A DNA stretch of 60,000 bases, from contig CAIIXF020000001.1 of NCBI GenBank assembly GCA_903813345.2, positions 684,001 to 744,000 on the forward strand, in the 5' to 3' direction. The notes under the pieces were generated by a model, which searched no databases, had not been told where the DNA came from, and saw nothing but the letters and a program-made list of their open reading frames with translations. Below are positions 23,511 to 36,350 of this stretch, piece by piece. The stretch comes from Owenia fusiformis (taxonomy: Eukaryota; Annelida; Polychaeta; Sabellida; Oweniidae). Numbering within the stretch: the first letter of the stretch is position 1; every line of letters starts with the position of its first letter. Made by a program: the position numbers and the translations under genes.

Positions 23511-25116
23511 GATACCAACTTAAATATATGATAGATAAAGTATTCTTTGAAAAGCATGAAATACTATGTAAAATAATGTCTCTCCACGAAATATTGTTCA
23601 GCACTAACATAACAAACTTAACAACCACTGGAGACGTACATTAATGAGGCATGTTTGAACCTTCTTAGGCATAATACTATTACGTACTTTGCGGCGCGAT
23701 ACTTCTTTGAACTCGATGAGACTCCATGCGAGACACGCGGATTTCCTCAAAAGCATTTTGTTGGATTAGGAATTCCTGTCGTTGGACAGACCTAATAGTG
23801 TCATGGGGCATGGACTAGAATTATTCAAAGTAGCTGCTCTGAAGCCATATATGGTATCATTGTAACATATTTCCCCGTCACACTCTCATCTTCGAGAAGG
23901 CTATTACGCTTTCTTGCCAAAATAGTTTCTCCCTGAAAAAACAAAAAAAACTTGTGCCATAGTAATATTATTGGTTGTCGGAAAGCTGGACCAGTATTTT
24001 TTCATAAACAGCATCACATCCCATGATAAAAACAAGTGGTATAGCCGGAAGTTTACGACGTGAATTTGGAGCCAAATTTGTAGGTACTCATCTATATCGA
24101 CGTTTTGACAGAATGTGAGCCCTCCCTCCCCATAGAAACATCGACCCTGCCACGCAGAGATGCCACTAGATTCAGCCACTGGCCACTAGGTCCAATGTGA
24201 AACGTGATGTTTTGCACGGCAACATGACTATTTTAGAAACAAAGATATTTATTGTTTCACCAGCCCAAGTCACACGTCGCAGGTGTCTCAGGAGGTGTCT
24301 TGATTTTACAGTTGTCCAATGTCTAGCGAAGGTTATTTGATTAGAGATGGGAAAACTGTTTTGTTCTGCAAAACGTTTGAAAATTGAAATAACACCTGTC
24401 AATGTTTTAATGAGTCAGGTTACCATGGTCATGATACCCATGTTGCCTGTTGTCTCTGATTACATCGACATTGATTACAATGTCATGCATGCGCTTCTTC
24501 CATATCGAATTGGTGTATTTTGTTTCTACCATCGTATTTTGTTTATACCATCGTATATTGTACGTAGAAAACACAATTACAAAAAACAGATGAATTATTC
24601 CAAAACTCAATAATATCGGGAAACACTATAATTCTACTATTACAGTTACAACAAGACATCATTCTGATATGCATTAATTATTTTGTGTGTGATTTCATTA
24701 ATATTATGTTATGTGGTTTTTATTGGTTTTGGGAAGTAAAAATGAATACTTTCGAAATGCTCCAAGTCGTTCCTAATCGACACTATTTTGATAGATTTTA
24801 TGAATGTATATTGTCTAATCATATTAGAGATCAGATGATGAATGTGCATGAAACAGCATTAAATACCAGATGTTTTGTCTTCATTTAGAACAGATGAATG
24901 GTATGCACTTGACTAATTGGTGTATACAGGATGAGCTTACAATATGAGGCGAACAGTTGAAACTAGATGTACTCTTGGAACTGGATCATGCGTTCAATTC
25001 TGAAGAGAAGAGTATGAGCCAGCTACAAATTGCAATAAATCGCCAAATAGATCACATGAATAGATTTGGTGCAATTAAGAACTAAATGATTTATTTCTGC
25101 GTCAGAGCTTCTAAAA
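23511..25116. other. Non-coding stretch, nothing recognised
   Basis: Several frames of 60-90 codons occur on both strands around 23.9-24.9 kb, but they overlap one another, lack splice context and match nothing I know. Confidence 0.4.
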
Positions 25117-25118
25117 TA

Positions 25119-26065
25119 CAGGGTGTCCAAAAAACAGGACCGTGAGTTGAATAACTCCATCAATTTTGCATATTTCAGAATTATTTAGTTCATTCAATGT
25201 AAATTTTGTTGTGAACGTGTGATGATTATCTGCCAATTGAGTCCAAAAATACAGTTCCTTACAAAGCATGTCCCGAATGTGCACCTCTCCTCTCTATGCA
25301 CAATTCAATCCTGAGAACAAGTTGTTGATGATTCAGACTGATGATTCTCCTAACACATTTATTTTTGTATAGACAAGCTTATTCGAAGAACAATTGCTAC
25401 TCGAGCTTACATCCTTCTGATGAAGTGTTACAGCATCCACTGCATTCTGAACAATGCACTACCTGGGTGGCAATGAGGAAACATGGAATCATCAGTCCTT
25501 TTTGATTCGAAAGTGACTGGGGACGTGCTATCACCATGAACAAGGACCAGTATATTCAAGTTTTGGAGGTCACTAAGCATCAGGAGGGGCATCTAAACAG
25601 ATAGGCAGTGGTTTCAACAAGCCAAGACCACCCCAACACTGCAGATGATACGCTTAAACACGTGGCTTGAATGGTTTAAGCAATGTTTTGGTGGTCAGCT
25701 CATCAGTCGCAGAATGCAAAACATATGGGCAGCTCATTCGCCAGATCTAAATTCCCCAGAGTTTCATCTTTGGGGATTTCTCAAAGCAAATGTGTATACT
25801 GACAGGCCTCTAACAATCTTAAGAGGGCAATGACGACCCGAATTCATACCATCCACATTGATGTGTATAGGTCAGGGTCATTAACAACTTTGTTAGCAGG
25901 ATTCATGTGTGCATATACAGAAGTGCCCACTTTGAGCATGTTTTGTAAGGAGTGTAGTTTTTGATATTCACATTGAATGAACTAAATAATTCTGAAATGT
26001 CAAGGCAAAATATGCAAAATTGACCAGATAATTCAACTTTCCTACGGTCCTTTTTTAACACTATG
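25119..26065 (+). mobile_element. Decayed mariner-like DNA transposon
   Basis: The element is flanked by TA on both sides (25117-25118 and 26066-26067). The left end CAGGGTGTCCAAAAAACAGG and the right end are imperfect inverted repeats. An inner inverted pair is longer: TTCAGAATTATTTAGTTCAT at about 25172 matches its reverse complement at about 25976. Between them lies a broken transposase on the + strand. A frame at 25645-25830 contains AAHSPDLNSPEFHLWGFLKA, the typical mariner block around the third catalytic acidic residue. Upstream pieces in other frames show a KHGIISPF-like block and an AITMNKDQYIQVLE-like block. Stops and frameshifts make it non-functional. At about 950 bp it is shorter than the usual 1.3 kb, so it is also internally deleted. 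Confidence 0.85.
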
Positions 26066-26107
26066 TATAACAGTTAAAATACATGAATATCGGCGCACGA
26101 GATACTG

Positions 26108-26191
26108 CAATGACATTGCATATTTGAATATATAACAATGACATTGCATATTTGAATATATAACAATGACATTGCATATTTGAATATAGAA
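26108..26191 (+). repeat. 28-bp tandem repeat, 3 units
   Basis: Three units beginning CAATGACATTGCATATTTGA at 26108, 26136 and 26164. The array lies about 40 bp beyond the right end of the mariner remnant. Confidence 0.95.
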
Positions 26192-27162
26192 CATATAATA
26201 TGGTAGAGCAGTTATAAAAGTAACGCCATATTTATTCTAACAATAATAATCATTGTAAATCAAAGTTGAACAAAACACCCATATCTTACGATTTTCTAAA
26301 AAGATCATGACTGTGATGGCACAGTTTATCGTGTGAAAATCCAATTGCAAAAATACTGAAAAATAACAATTTATTAAGAAAGCACATTTTGTTGCTGTCA
26401 TTGTTAAACCACATTGATTTTTATTGAATGGGCTAGAATAGGCTATGTATGTATATAGTATACGGTTGCTTTCGCTTTATTTATTTAAGAAGCTCTATTT
26501 TGTAACCATTTTATCTTAACGTTACCTGCCATGTGACGTGAACTGCTACTAACGCTACTCATTAATACCGCAATTTGAAATAGCGTTGGTAATTTTTCAT
26601 ATTCTTATTAGATATATGAGAACATTTGCAATGAGAATGATGAATTGAATATTACGTATAAATGTTTACCTAGAATATAGTCTCTCAAAAACAAATTTCC
26701 TAGTCAACTATATATATAGGACCCTAGTTAACTCGGACCCTGGTGAAATTGGACCTATGTATTTTTTATATTTTTCCTTAATTTCAGCATTTAGATGAAA
26801 AGGAAGATATAAAAACAAGAATAATTAAGTGTATTGTGATGTTATTGGTATTAATTTGATCAGTCCTATAAAATATGCAAACATCATTCTTTCCTTTCCT
26901 ATATGCCTTTGGCAACAATAATTGCTGCATTGATTTGAAAACCAGACATGCCTAAAACTGTACATACTTTTGGGGTATAAATTGCTTGCCATAATACAAT
27001 TGTAGTTGATGGAGCTCATTAGTTGAAACTTGAGGCTAGTGGCCATCCCGCATTCTGATACTCATAGCATCTTTCTGTTTCACTTGAAACATCTCAGGGC
27101 TGAGAAGAAATGAGATGTCATGCTTTGTCATGATGGCCATCCCGAATCATGTCCAAGTTAGA
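26192..27162. other. Non-coding stretch, nothing recognised
   Basis: AT-rich DNA. No gene-like frame or repeat recognised. Confidence 0.45.
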
Positions 27163-27320
27163 TACAACACATCATGTTAATATAATACATCATGTTAATA
27201 TAATACATCATGTAAATACATTACATCGTGTAAATACAATACATCATGTTAAAACAACACATAATGTTAATACAATACATCATGTAAATACATTACATCA
27301 TGAAAAAACAATGCATCAAT
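27163..27320 (+). repeat. 18-bp degenerate tandem repeat (~8 units)
   Basis: Variants of TACATCATGTTAATATAA repeat with substitutions (ATCGTG, GTAAATACAT, CATAATG). Confidence 0.9.
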
Positions 27321-29790
27321 GAAGAACTATTAAAAAGGAAATTGGAACAGTTATATGACAAACTAACAAATACAATTAGGGTTGAGACCCAATAGATGAA
27401 ATACAAATAGATGAATATTTTAGGAATACAACTTGTAAGATTTGTCGGAAAACGTGTCAAATAATCATCAGTGTCAGTATCTAAAAGGTTGCGGATACTA
27501 TTGAATACAGAATGTCGATTCTCGCATGATGTTTAACACAGCAGGGGGTATATTTCAACAATGACCTTTTCACTTTGACAGGATCTAAACAATCTTCACT
27601 ACATGCAATCAGATAAATGATATAAACATATACAAACGCGTGCTTGTACAAACGTACAGCTAACATGTTAATCCGCACACCTAATTAATCAGAACACTTC
27701 TCAATATGAGTTCCCTTTCCTCAGTCCCAATTTTGTTATCCTCCATTGACTTCCTTGTTAAAGAAAACATTTGCTTGTGTAAGACCTTATACCTTTATAC
27801 TCAACTGGGCAAGTAATTTCTACCAAGAGGAGAACTAATCTCCAGATAACCACGTTTATGGACACGTTCTATTAAAGATGGAGACTTTAAGCAATGCATA
27901 TAAAATCGAAACGCCAACCTGTACGTATTAAACTCGCCCTATTCAAATGCATGTAATTTTCTCACATAAACAATCGTTCGGTTACAGTGTTTACTTGGTC
28001 CGTTACTGAGACTACACATCATCGTGTAATATGCCATGGATAGTTGTGTATGGCTGGTTTTCTATGGTACATATTTCAAACAAGCTCGTTTCGTAAGATA
28101 TTTGGAGCTAAAACATGTATGACATACATCATTTTCTTCAGAAAGCATTATATCGTTCATCGAAATTAAAACTGCCCACATAGTATTCAATAGTCATGAG
28201 TGAGTATAATGATTTCCATTGACACCAAAGCGAAATTGCAAATCTCACGCTCTGAACACGAAACTGAAGCTAATCGGGTATCTGAAGTATAGACTACTAC
28301 CTGGGTCACTAATACCTGGGTCACATTGTAGCGCTTGTTTTGTATGCGCGCTATATACATTACTGTTGTTGATTCATGGACGTTGCGTTCGCGGTTACGT
28401 TGTGAAAAACATCGCTTGCTTAAAGTCTCCAATTTGTAGCTTTACCCATATTGTCTCATTTCTCGTTAGAGAAATGGCTTGGGATAGTTGGGGTTTATTC
28501 TTTTTTTTGCTGCTTTGTTGTCACGGCCACTATGTACTCGTTCAGAGAAATGAAAATATGTTGTCTAAACATACATTATAATGTACTGTTCAATTAATAA
28601 TAATTCATATGCTAGAGTGTCCAGCATGGAAAAGATTCGAGATGGAATCCAACATCAGTAGTGCGTAATTGAACTTACCTTTTAAGCTCCTTCAATCCAT
28701 CTCAATCCTCCCTAATGATACATAATCCGTGTTGATGGGTAACGTTGGAGCAGTTTTGTATATAACTGGTTCACTGACTGTAAAAGGCAAGACAACAATA
28801 ATGTAGAAGAATGTCATCAAATATTTACACATTCTGATAGAGTTCATTCAACAGGAGCCAACGGGGAATCTCTGGATGCTTACAATATGGAGATCGTCAT
28901 TAATAATAAATTATTACATTGAACTGGCGAAAACACGGACTGATGCACCTAAACACGGAAACGTCCCAAGAGGAAACTTGTTCAATCAAGTCCGCATGCA
29001 TGTCGATGATCTGGAGCCATGTACGGTTGTTACTGATGTATAAAAAGTAATTTGTAAATTAATGATAAATTAACGTCGTATATATTCAGTCGTGAAATGT
29101 AATTAGGATCACAAGAATTTTCTAGATTAAAGTCAGAAAAGTTATAAGGGGAGTGCATGCATGAACAGTTTGGGTACAGTACATCCATCATCACTGGTGC
29201 ATCTGTCAGATTTGGCATTCCTCATAAATACATGATTTTGAGTCATCCATGATTTTGCAAAATATTAACAAATGGTTGATAATATCGTGTTTTTCATTAG
29301 TCTTACTCGGATTCAGACATACAGTTGTTACCCAATAAAACTACAGCCATCCTTTATCCAAAAGTATCACGGTTTTTCTCGTTTTGTATTTTGTCAAAAG
29401 AAAGTAAATATATTGCATTCTAGAGAATCATTTGAGTCTCATTTAGCTTAACAAGATGAAATTGTAGATATACTAAATGCAGTACCCCAAATAGTATCGA
29501 CTCTGAAAATCACAACTTCATTAAATAAATTAGCAATCAAAACATTAAGTTCATAATTCAAATACTATAGTAACGCTTTTACGGAAAATGTTTTCTTAAT
29601 TGATTTTTGTGCATATATGTTTTACCATCTTTTATGAGCCATCTGGTCAGTGGTTTTATGATTTCATTTTCAGATGGAATCACTCAGCAGTATCTATCAG
29701 ACCTAGCAGGGAAGCATCTGATAAATACATGCTTGAAATATATCGGAGGCAGTTTTATGCCAGAAAAGGGGTGGAAAATGAGTCCATAAA
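27321..29790. other. Non-coding stretch before the 35-bp array
   Basis: There are no convincing exons. A short frame at 28471-28578 would encode a 35-residue hydrophobic-start peptide, and a frame ending just before the array (about 29665-29790) is preceded by TTTTCAG. Neither has supporting context, so neither is annotated. Confidence 0.4.
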
Positions 29791-32700
29791 CTGGTCATTA
29801 AGGGTATCATCATATAGCACATGCATACACTGGTCAAGAAGGGTATCATCATGCAGCACATACACTGGTCAAGAAGGGTATCATCATATAGCACATACAC
29901 TGGTCAAGAAGGGTATCATCATATAGCACATGCATACACTGGTCGTATCATCATATAGCACATACAGCAGTGGTCAAGAAGGGTAACATCATACAGCACA
30001 TACACTGGTCAAGAAGGGTATCATCACACAGCACATACACTGGTCAAGAAGGGTATCATCATACAGCACATACACTGGTCAAGAAGGGTATTATCATACA
30101 GCACATACACTGGTCAAGAAGGGTATCATCACACAGCACATACACTGGTCAAGAAGGGTATCATCATACAGCACATACACTGGTCAAGAAGGGTATTATC
30201 ATACAGCACATACACTGGTCAAGAAGGGTATCATCACACAGCACATACACTGGTCAAAGTGGGTATCATCATACAGCACATACACTGGTCAAGAAGGGTA
30301 TCATCACACAGCACATACACTGGTCAAGAAGGGTATCATCATACAGCACATACACTGGTCAAGAAGGGTATTATCATACAGCACATACACTGGTCAAGAA
30401 GGGTATCATCACACAGCACATACACTGGTCAAAGTGGGTATCATCATACAGCACATACACTGTTCAAGAAGGGTATCATCATATAGCACATACACTGGTC
30501 AAGAAGGGTAACATCATATAGCACATATACTGGTCAAGAAGGGTATCATCATATAGCACATACACTGGTCAAGAAGGGTATCATCATATAGCACATACAC
30601 TGGTCAAGAAGGGTATCATCATACAGCACATGCACTGGTCAAGAAGGGTATCATCATATAGCACATACACTGGTCAAGAAGGGTATCATCATACAGCACA
30701 TGCACTGGTCAAGAAGGGTACCATTATACAGCCCATACACTGGTCAAGAAGGGAATCATCATATAGCACATACACTGGTCAAAGTGGGTATCATCATACA
30801 GCACATACACTGTTCAAGAAGGGTATCATCACACAGCACATACACTGGTCAAGAAGGGTATCACCATACAGCACATACAGTGGTCAAGAAGGGTATTATC
30901 ATACAGCACATACACTGGTCAAGAAGGGTATCATCACACAGCACATACACTGGTCAAAGTGGGTATCATCATACAGCACATACACTGTTCAAGAAGGGTA
31001 TCATCATATAGCACATACACTGGTCAAGAAGGGTGTCATCATATAGCACATATACTGGTCAAGAAGGGTATCATCATATAGCACATACACTGGTCAATAC
31101 ACTGGTCATCATATAGCACATACACTAGTCAAGAAGGGTATCATCATATAGCACATACACTGGTCAAGAAGAGTATCATCAAACAGCACATACACTGGTC
31201 AAGAAGGGTATCATCATACAGCACATACACTTGTCAAGAAGGGTATCATCATACAGCACATACACTGGTCAAGAAGGGTATCATCATATAGCACATACAG
31301 CAGTGGTCAAGAAGGGTATCATCATACATCACATACAGTGGTCAAGAAGGGTATCATCACACAGCACATACACTGGTCAAGAAGGGTATCATCATACAGC
31401 ACATACACTGGTCAAGAAGGGTATCATCATACAGCACATAGAGTGGTCAAGAAGGGTATCATCACACAGCACATACACTGGTCAAGAAGGGTATCATCAT
31501 ATAGCACATACAGCAGTGGTCAAGAAGGGTATCATCATACAGCACATAGAGTGGTCAAGAAGGGTATCATCACACAGCACATACACTGGTCAAGAAGGGT
31601 ATCATCATATAGCACATACAGCAGTGGTCAAGAAGGGTATCATCATACAGCACATACACTGGTCAAGAAGGGTATCATCATACAGCACATACAGTGGTCA
31701 AGAAGGGTATCATCATATAGCACATACACTGGTCAAGAAGGGTATCATCACACAGCACATACACTGGTCAAGAAGGGTATCATCATACAGCACATACACT
31801 GGTCAAGAAAGGTATCATCATATAGCACATACACTGGTCAAGAAGGGTATCATCACACAGCACATACACTGGTCAAGAAGGGTATCATCATACAGCACAT
31901 ACACTGGTCAAGAAGGGTATCATCATACAGCACATACACTGGTCAAGAAAGGTATCATCATACAGCACATACACTGGTCAAGAAGGGTATCATCATACAG
32001 CACATACACTGGTCAAGAAGGGTATCATCATACAGCACATACACTTGTCAAGAAGGGTATCATCATACAGCACATACACTGGTCAAGAAGGGTATCATCA
32101 TATAGCACATACATCAGTGGTCAAGAAGGGTATCATCATACAGCACATACACTGGTCAAGAAGGGTATCATCATACAGCACATAGAGTGGTCAAGAAGGG
32201 TATCATCACACAGCACATACACTGGTCAAGAAGGGTATCATCATATAGCACATACAGCAGTGGTCAAGAAGGGTATCATCATACAGCACATAGAGTGGTC
32301 AAGAAGGGTATCATCACACAGCACATACACTGGTCAAGAAGGGTATCATCATATAGCACATACAGCAGTGGTCAAGAAGGGTATCATCATACAGCACATA
32401 CACTGGTCAAGAAGGGTATCATCATACAGCACATACAGTGGTCAAGAAGGGTATCATCATATAGCACATACACTGGTCAAGAAGGGTATCATCACACAGC
32501 ACATACACTGGTCAAGAAGGGTATCATCATACAGCACATACACTGGTCAAGAAAGGTACCATCATATACCACATACAGTGGTCAAGAAGGGTAACATCAT
32601 ATAGCACATACACTGTTCAAGAAGGGTATCATCATACAGCACATACACTGGTCAAGAAGGGTATCATCACACAGCACATACACTGGTCAAGAAGGGTATC

Positions 32701-34155
32701 ATCATATAGCACATACACTGGTCAAGAAGGGTATCATCATACAGCACATACACTGGTCAAGAAAGGTACCATCATATACCACATACAGTGGTCAAGAAGG
32801 GTATCATCATACGTACAGCACATACACTGGTCAAGAAGGGTATCATCATACAGCACATACACTGGTCAAGAAGGGTATCATCATACAGCACATGCACTGG
32901 TCAAGAGAGGTACCATTATACAGCCCATACACTGGTCAAGAAGGGAATCATCATATAGCACATACACTGGTCAAGAAAGGTACCATCATATACCACATAC
33001 AGTGGTCAAGAAGGGTATCATCATACGTACAGCACATACACTGGTCAAGAAGGGTATCATCATATAGCACATACACTGGTCAAGAAGGGTATCATCATAC
33101 AGCACATACACTGGTCAAGAAGGGTATCATCATACAGCACATACACTGGTCAAGAAGGGTACCATCATATAGCACATACACTGGTCAAGAAGGGAATCAT
33201 CATATAGCACATACACTGTTCAAGAAGGGTATCATCATATAGCACATACACTGGTCAAGAAGGGAATCATCATATAGCACATACACTGGTCAAGAAAGGT
33301 ACCATCATATACCACATACAGTGGTCAAGAAGGGTATTATCATACAGCACATACACTGGTCAAGAAGGGTATCATCATACAGCACATGCACTGGTCAAGA
33401 AGGGTAACATCATATAGCACATATACTGGTCAAGAAGGGTATCATCACACAGCACATACACTGGTCAAGAAGGGTATCATCATATAGCACATACACTGGT
33501 CAAGAAGGGTATCATCATACAGCACATGCACTGGTCAAGAAGGGTACCATTATACAGCCCATACACTGGTCAAGAAGGGAATCATCATATAGCACATACA
33601 CTGGTCAAGAAGGGTAACATCATATAGCACATACACTGTTCAAGAAGGGTATCATCATACAGCACATACACTGGTCAAGAAGGGTATCATCATATAGCAC
33701 ATACACTAGTCAAGAAGGGTATCATCATATAGCACATACACTGGTCAAGAAGGGTATCATCATACAACACATACACTGGTCAAGAAGGGTATCATCATAC
33801 AGCACATGCACTGGTCAAGAGGGGTACCATTATACAGCCCATACACTGGTCAAGAAGGGAATCATCATATAGCACATACACTGGTCAAAGTGGGTATCAT
33901 CATACAGCACATACACTGTTCAAGAAGGGTATCATCACACAGCACATACACTGGTCAAGAAGGGTATCATCATACAGCACATACACTGGTCAAGAAGGGT
34001 ATCATCACACAGCACATACACTGGTCAAGAAGGGTATCACCATACAGCACATACACTGATCAAGAAGGGTATCATCACACAGCACATACACTGGTCAAGA
34101 AGGGTATCATCACACAGCACATACACTGGTCAAGAAGGGTATCATCATATAGCAT
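29791..34155 (+). repeat. 35-bp satellite-like array (about 124 units)
   Basis: Head-to-tail array of CATCATACAGCACATACACT followed by GGTCAAGAAGGGTAT. Common variants are ATAGCAC, CACAGCAC, GTATTATC, AAAGTGGGTATC, CATGCACTGG and CAGCAGTGG. Higher-order structure is visible: a 105-bp three-unit period near 30025-30240, and a segment of about 435 bp repeated 744 bp apart. The consensus has no stop in any of the three + frames, so a 457-codon frame (31231-32604) passes through all three readings of the unit with a 35-residue period. I treat that frame as a repeat artefact. Confidence 0.97.
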
Positions 34156-35451
34156 ATCAACTGATGTATGGTGAATGTTCAAGTTATAGTAGTACATCGT
34201 CTTTGAATAAGATGATTTTAAAATTGATTTCATGATGGAAGATTGTTCAAATTCTCATCTAGCATTGAACAGCGGATCACTTTTCTGAATAGGTCATTTG
34301 TACAAAGAGGCTGGTTTTGTTTGCTTCCTCCACACACATTCAACTGTACAAGGCATGTATAATGTGTACTACTTGTTTTATAGTTAGTCCAGCCAAGACG
34401 TTTCTGGACAATCACATTCCTGGTTTTATGTTTGATATTATCGTAAGCTGAAACAGCAAGCAATCGTGAAAATTGTATTTTGATATGAAACCTTCAATGC
34501 GAATCCGACATTGAGAGTCTTCTCTCTTGTCAAACCAAATTGAGAAGTTCAACAACCTTGTTACGTCATCCTTGATTATAAGTCTTAATTCTGTCCAACC
34601 TGAAATAAAAATCATCATAAAAACAACAAAAAATGTTTTATGAGTAATGTGTTCATAGATTGATGATTGATTACACAGAAATAATTGAGACTAGAATCGA
34701 TTTTAAACCGTCAAGAGATGCTACCATTAAGTTATACATTATTGGTTGAGTTTATTGCCAAACTGCAAAATATCGTCAATAATGTTATCCCCTTTTTAGA
34801 GGAATTCATTTTCTCTGAATGATTTGAAGTGCAATACAGGATATATTGTGCTCTCGATATTCTGTATTGGCACTGGACGAACAGATGTTTTAATCGTGTG
34901 ATCATAGACCAATACATTTTACTTAGGAGATAATCCCTAGGAAATATTCTGTATTCTCTGTATTGCTTCCGAGATTGTCCCCTCCGTGCCAATATGTTTT
35001 GTATTGCTCCGGAGATGATCAAAGGGGACAAATTGATACAGCACAAGAACTGACCAATCAGAGGGCTTTATTTTACAGATCATACCATATAAATTGTTTT
35101 CTTTGAATTCGCTATCAATGCGTATCCTCCTTTTATAGTCATTGTGTTATGTTATATGATCGTTTACCCAAATCACAATTATATTATAATAAAGCAACTT
35201 ATTTATACATACAGTCAATACAAATGATTTCAATTCAAATCCCACATCACTCACAAAGTACACGATAATATTAATGGAATCATTAAAGCTTATGTATCAA
35301 TTCAATACACAACTCCATGCGGTACTATCCATTCTATAAGTGTTTTTAACGCCATATTACATATACCATTACCATCCATTTATGACGATTTATGCCTACA
35401 TAGTAAAGCAAGCATGGAGACACAGACGAACTTGTACAAGGACCACGGGAT
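34156..35451. other. Non-coding stretch, nothing recognised
   Basis: Short minus-strand frames are present (34230-34618, 34732-35046) without splice borders or a recognisable product. A small inverted pair lies near 34825-34875 (GTGCAATACAGG..CTGTATTGGCAC). Confidence 0.4.
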
Positions 35452-36350
35452 ACTAGAGTATTCGCGTATATTGAGTATGACCGGTTCTAAGCTTACGAGT
35501 GTGACCGTATATCTGTTCCTATAAACAGACGAGGTGAGTACTTGCTTTTTATGAACACTTTCGAACGTTTTCTTTTTATCCTACTTGGTCAATGAATGAT
35601 ACTTGGTCTACTTATAATGCCAGGCATATCACAAGGGGCCTTAATCAACAGAAAACGTATTAATATTAGATTGAAGCCGTAAAATCCTAGTTTCCAGCAT
35701 CTTTGATCAGTTTTTGTGTAACACAACGCAACTCCGAAGAGGATGACACATCTTATGTATAACATATAGCTAGATCTACGAATTAGTCATGAATATTTTA
35801 AATAATTTAGCCTGCTCTGTCCAAATATGATACATCTTTGAATTTTTGAGAATACGAATGTCACTGGTGCCCCATTATTGGAGAATACGGTTGTGAAATG
35901 TCTTGGATGCCGTGTTACACTCGTTTCCATGACATTTCACAAGCGTATCCTCTGGGAAAAGATAAATCCTTCTCTTGCTCACTCTACGGGGGATCATATA
36001 AACTGAGATTTGGAGATCTTGTTCAGGTTAGCCATAAAAAGGTTTGGGATTTGTTTTTTTCTACTGTGATATTAATGATTTGGCTCTAAGGCGAGAAATC
36101 TGTACTTTCTGATTGATATTCCATTATGAACAGTTACATTGCTAAAATAGCTCATGTTTAACATTTTTTTGTTACATTACTATTAAATACAGCATAAACT
36201 ATATTCAACAAACACAATTTCAAAATGGATAATATAGAAGTTAACCTTTATTTTCCATTTTTAAGCAGCTGTGCCTCTCATGACTTTCCAAAACAGGTCA
36301 TATTCGTAGCCTAAGAACCGGTCATACTCAATATACGCGGATACTCTAGT
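35452..36350. mobile_element. 0.9-kb terminal-inverted-repeat (MITE-like) element
   Basis: The ends are inverted repeats of about 52 bp with few mismatches. The left end reads ACTAGAGTATTCGCGTATAT then TGAGTATGACCGGTTCT; the right end, reverse-complemented, reads ACTAGAGTATCCGCGTATAT then TGAGTATGACCGGTTCT. No target duplication longer than 1-2 bp is obvious. The only internal frame (35898-36089, + strand) is 63 codons and unrecognised, so the element looks non-autonomous. Confidence 0.85.

Noticed and set aside
28471-28578. 35-residue peptide with a hydrophobic N-terminal half (MAWDSWGLFFFLLL)
   Set aside because: Short, the hydrophobic run comes from a T-tract, and there is no polyA signal or conserved cleavage motif nearby.
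29665-29790. Possible terminal exon after TTTTCAG (DGITQQYLSDLAGKHL..)
   Set aside because: An acceptor-like site and readable frame exist, but two overlapping frames look equally plausible and no upstream exon was found.
31231-32604. 457-codon open frame as a gene
   Set aside because: It lies wholly inside the 35-bp array and passes through all three readings of the unit; no start context, splice sites or flanking coding sequence.
29791-34155. CRISPR-like regular array
   Set aside because: Units are contiguous with no unique spacers, the host is clearly an intron-bearing eukaryote, and no cas-like genes exist. It is a minisatellite.
35898-36089. 63-codon frame inside the terminal-inverted-repeat element
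   Set aside because: Too short for a transposase and without a recognisable motif.
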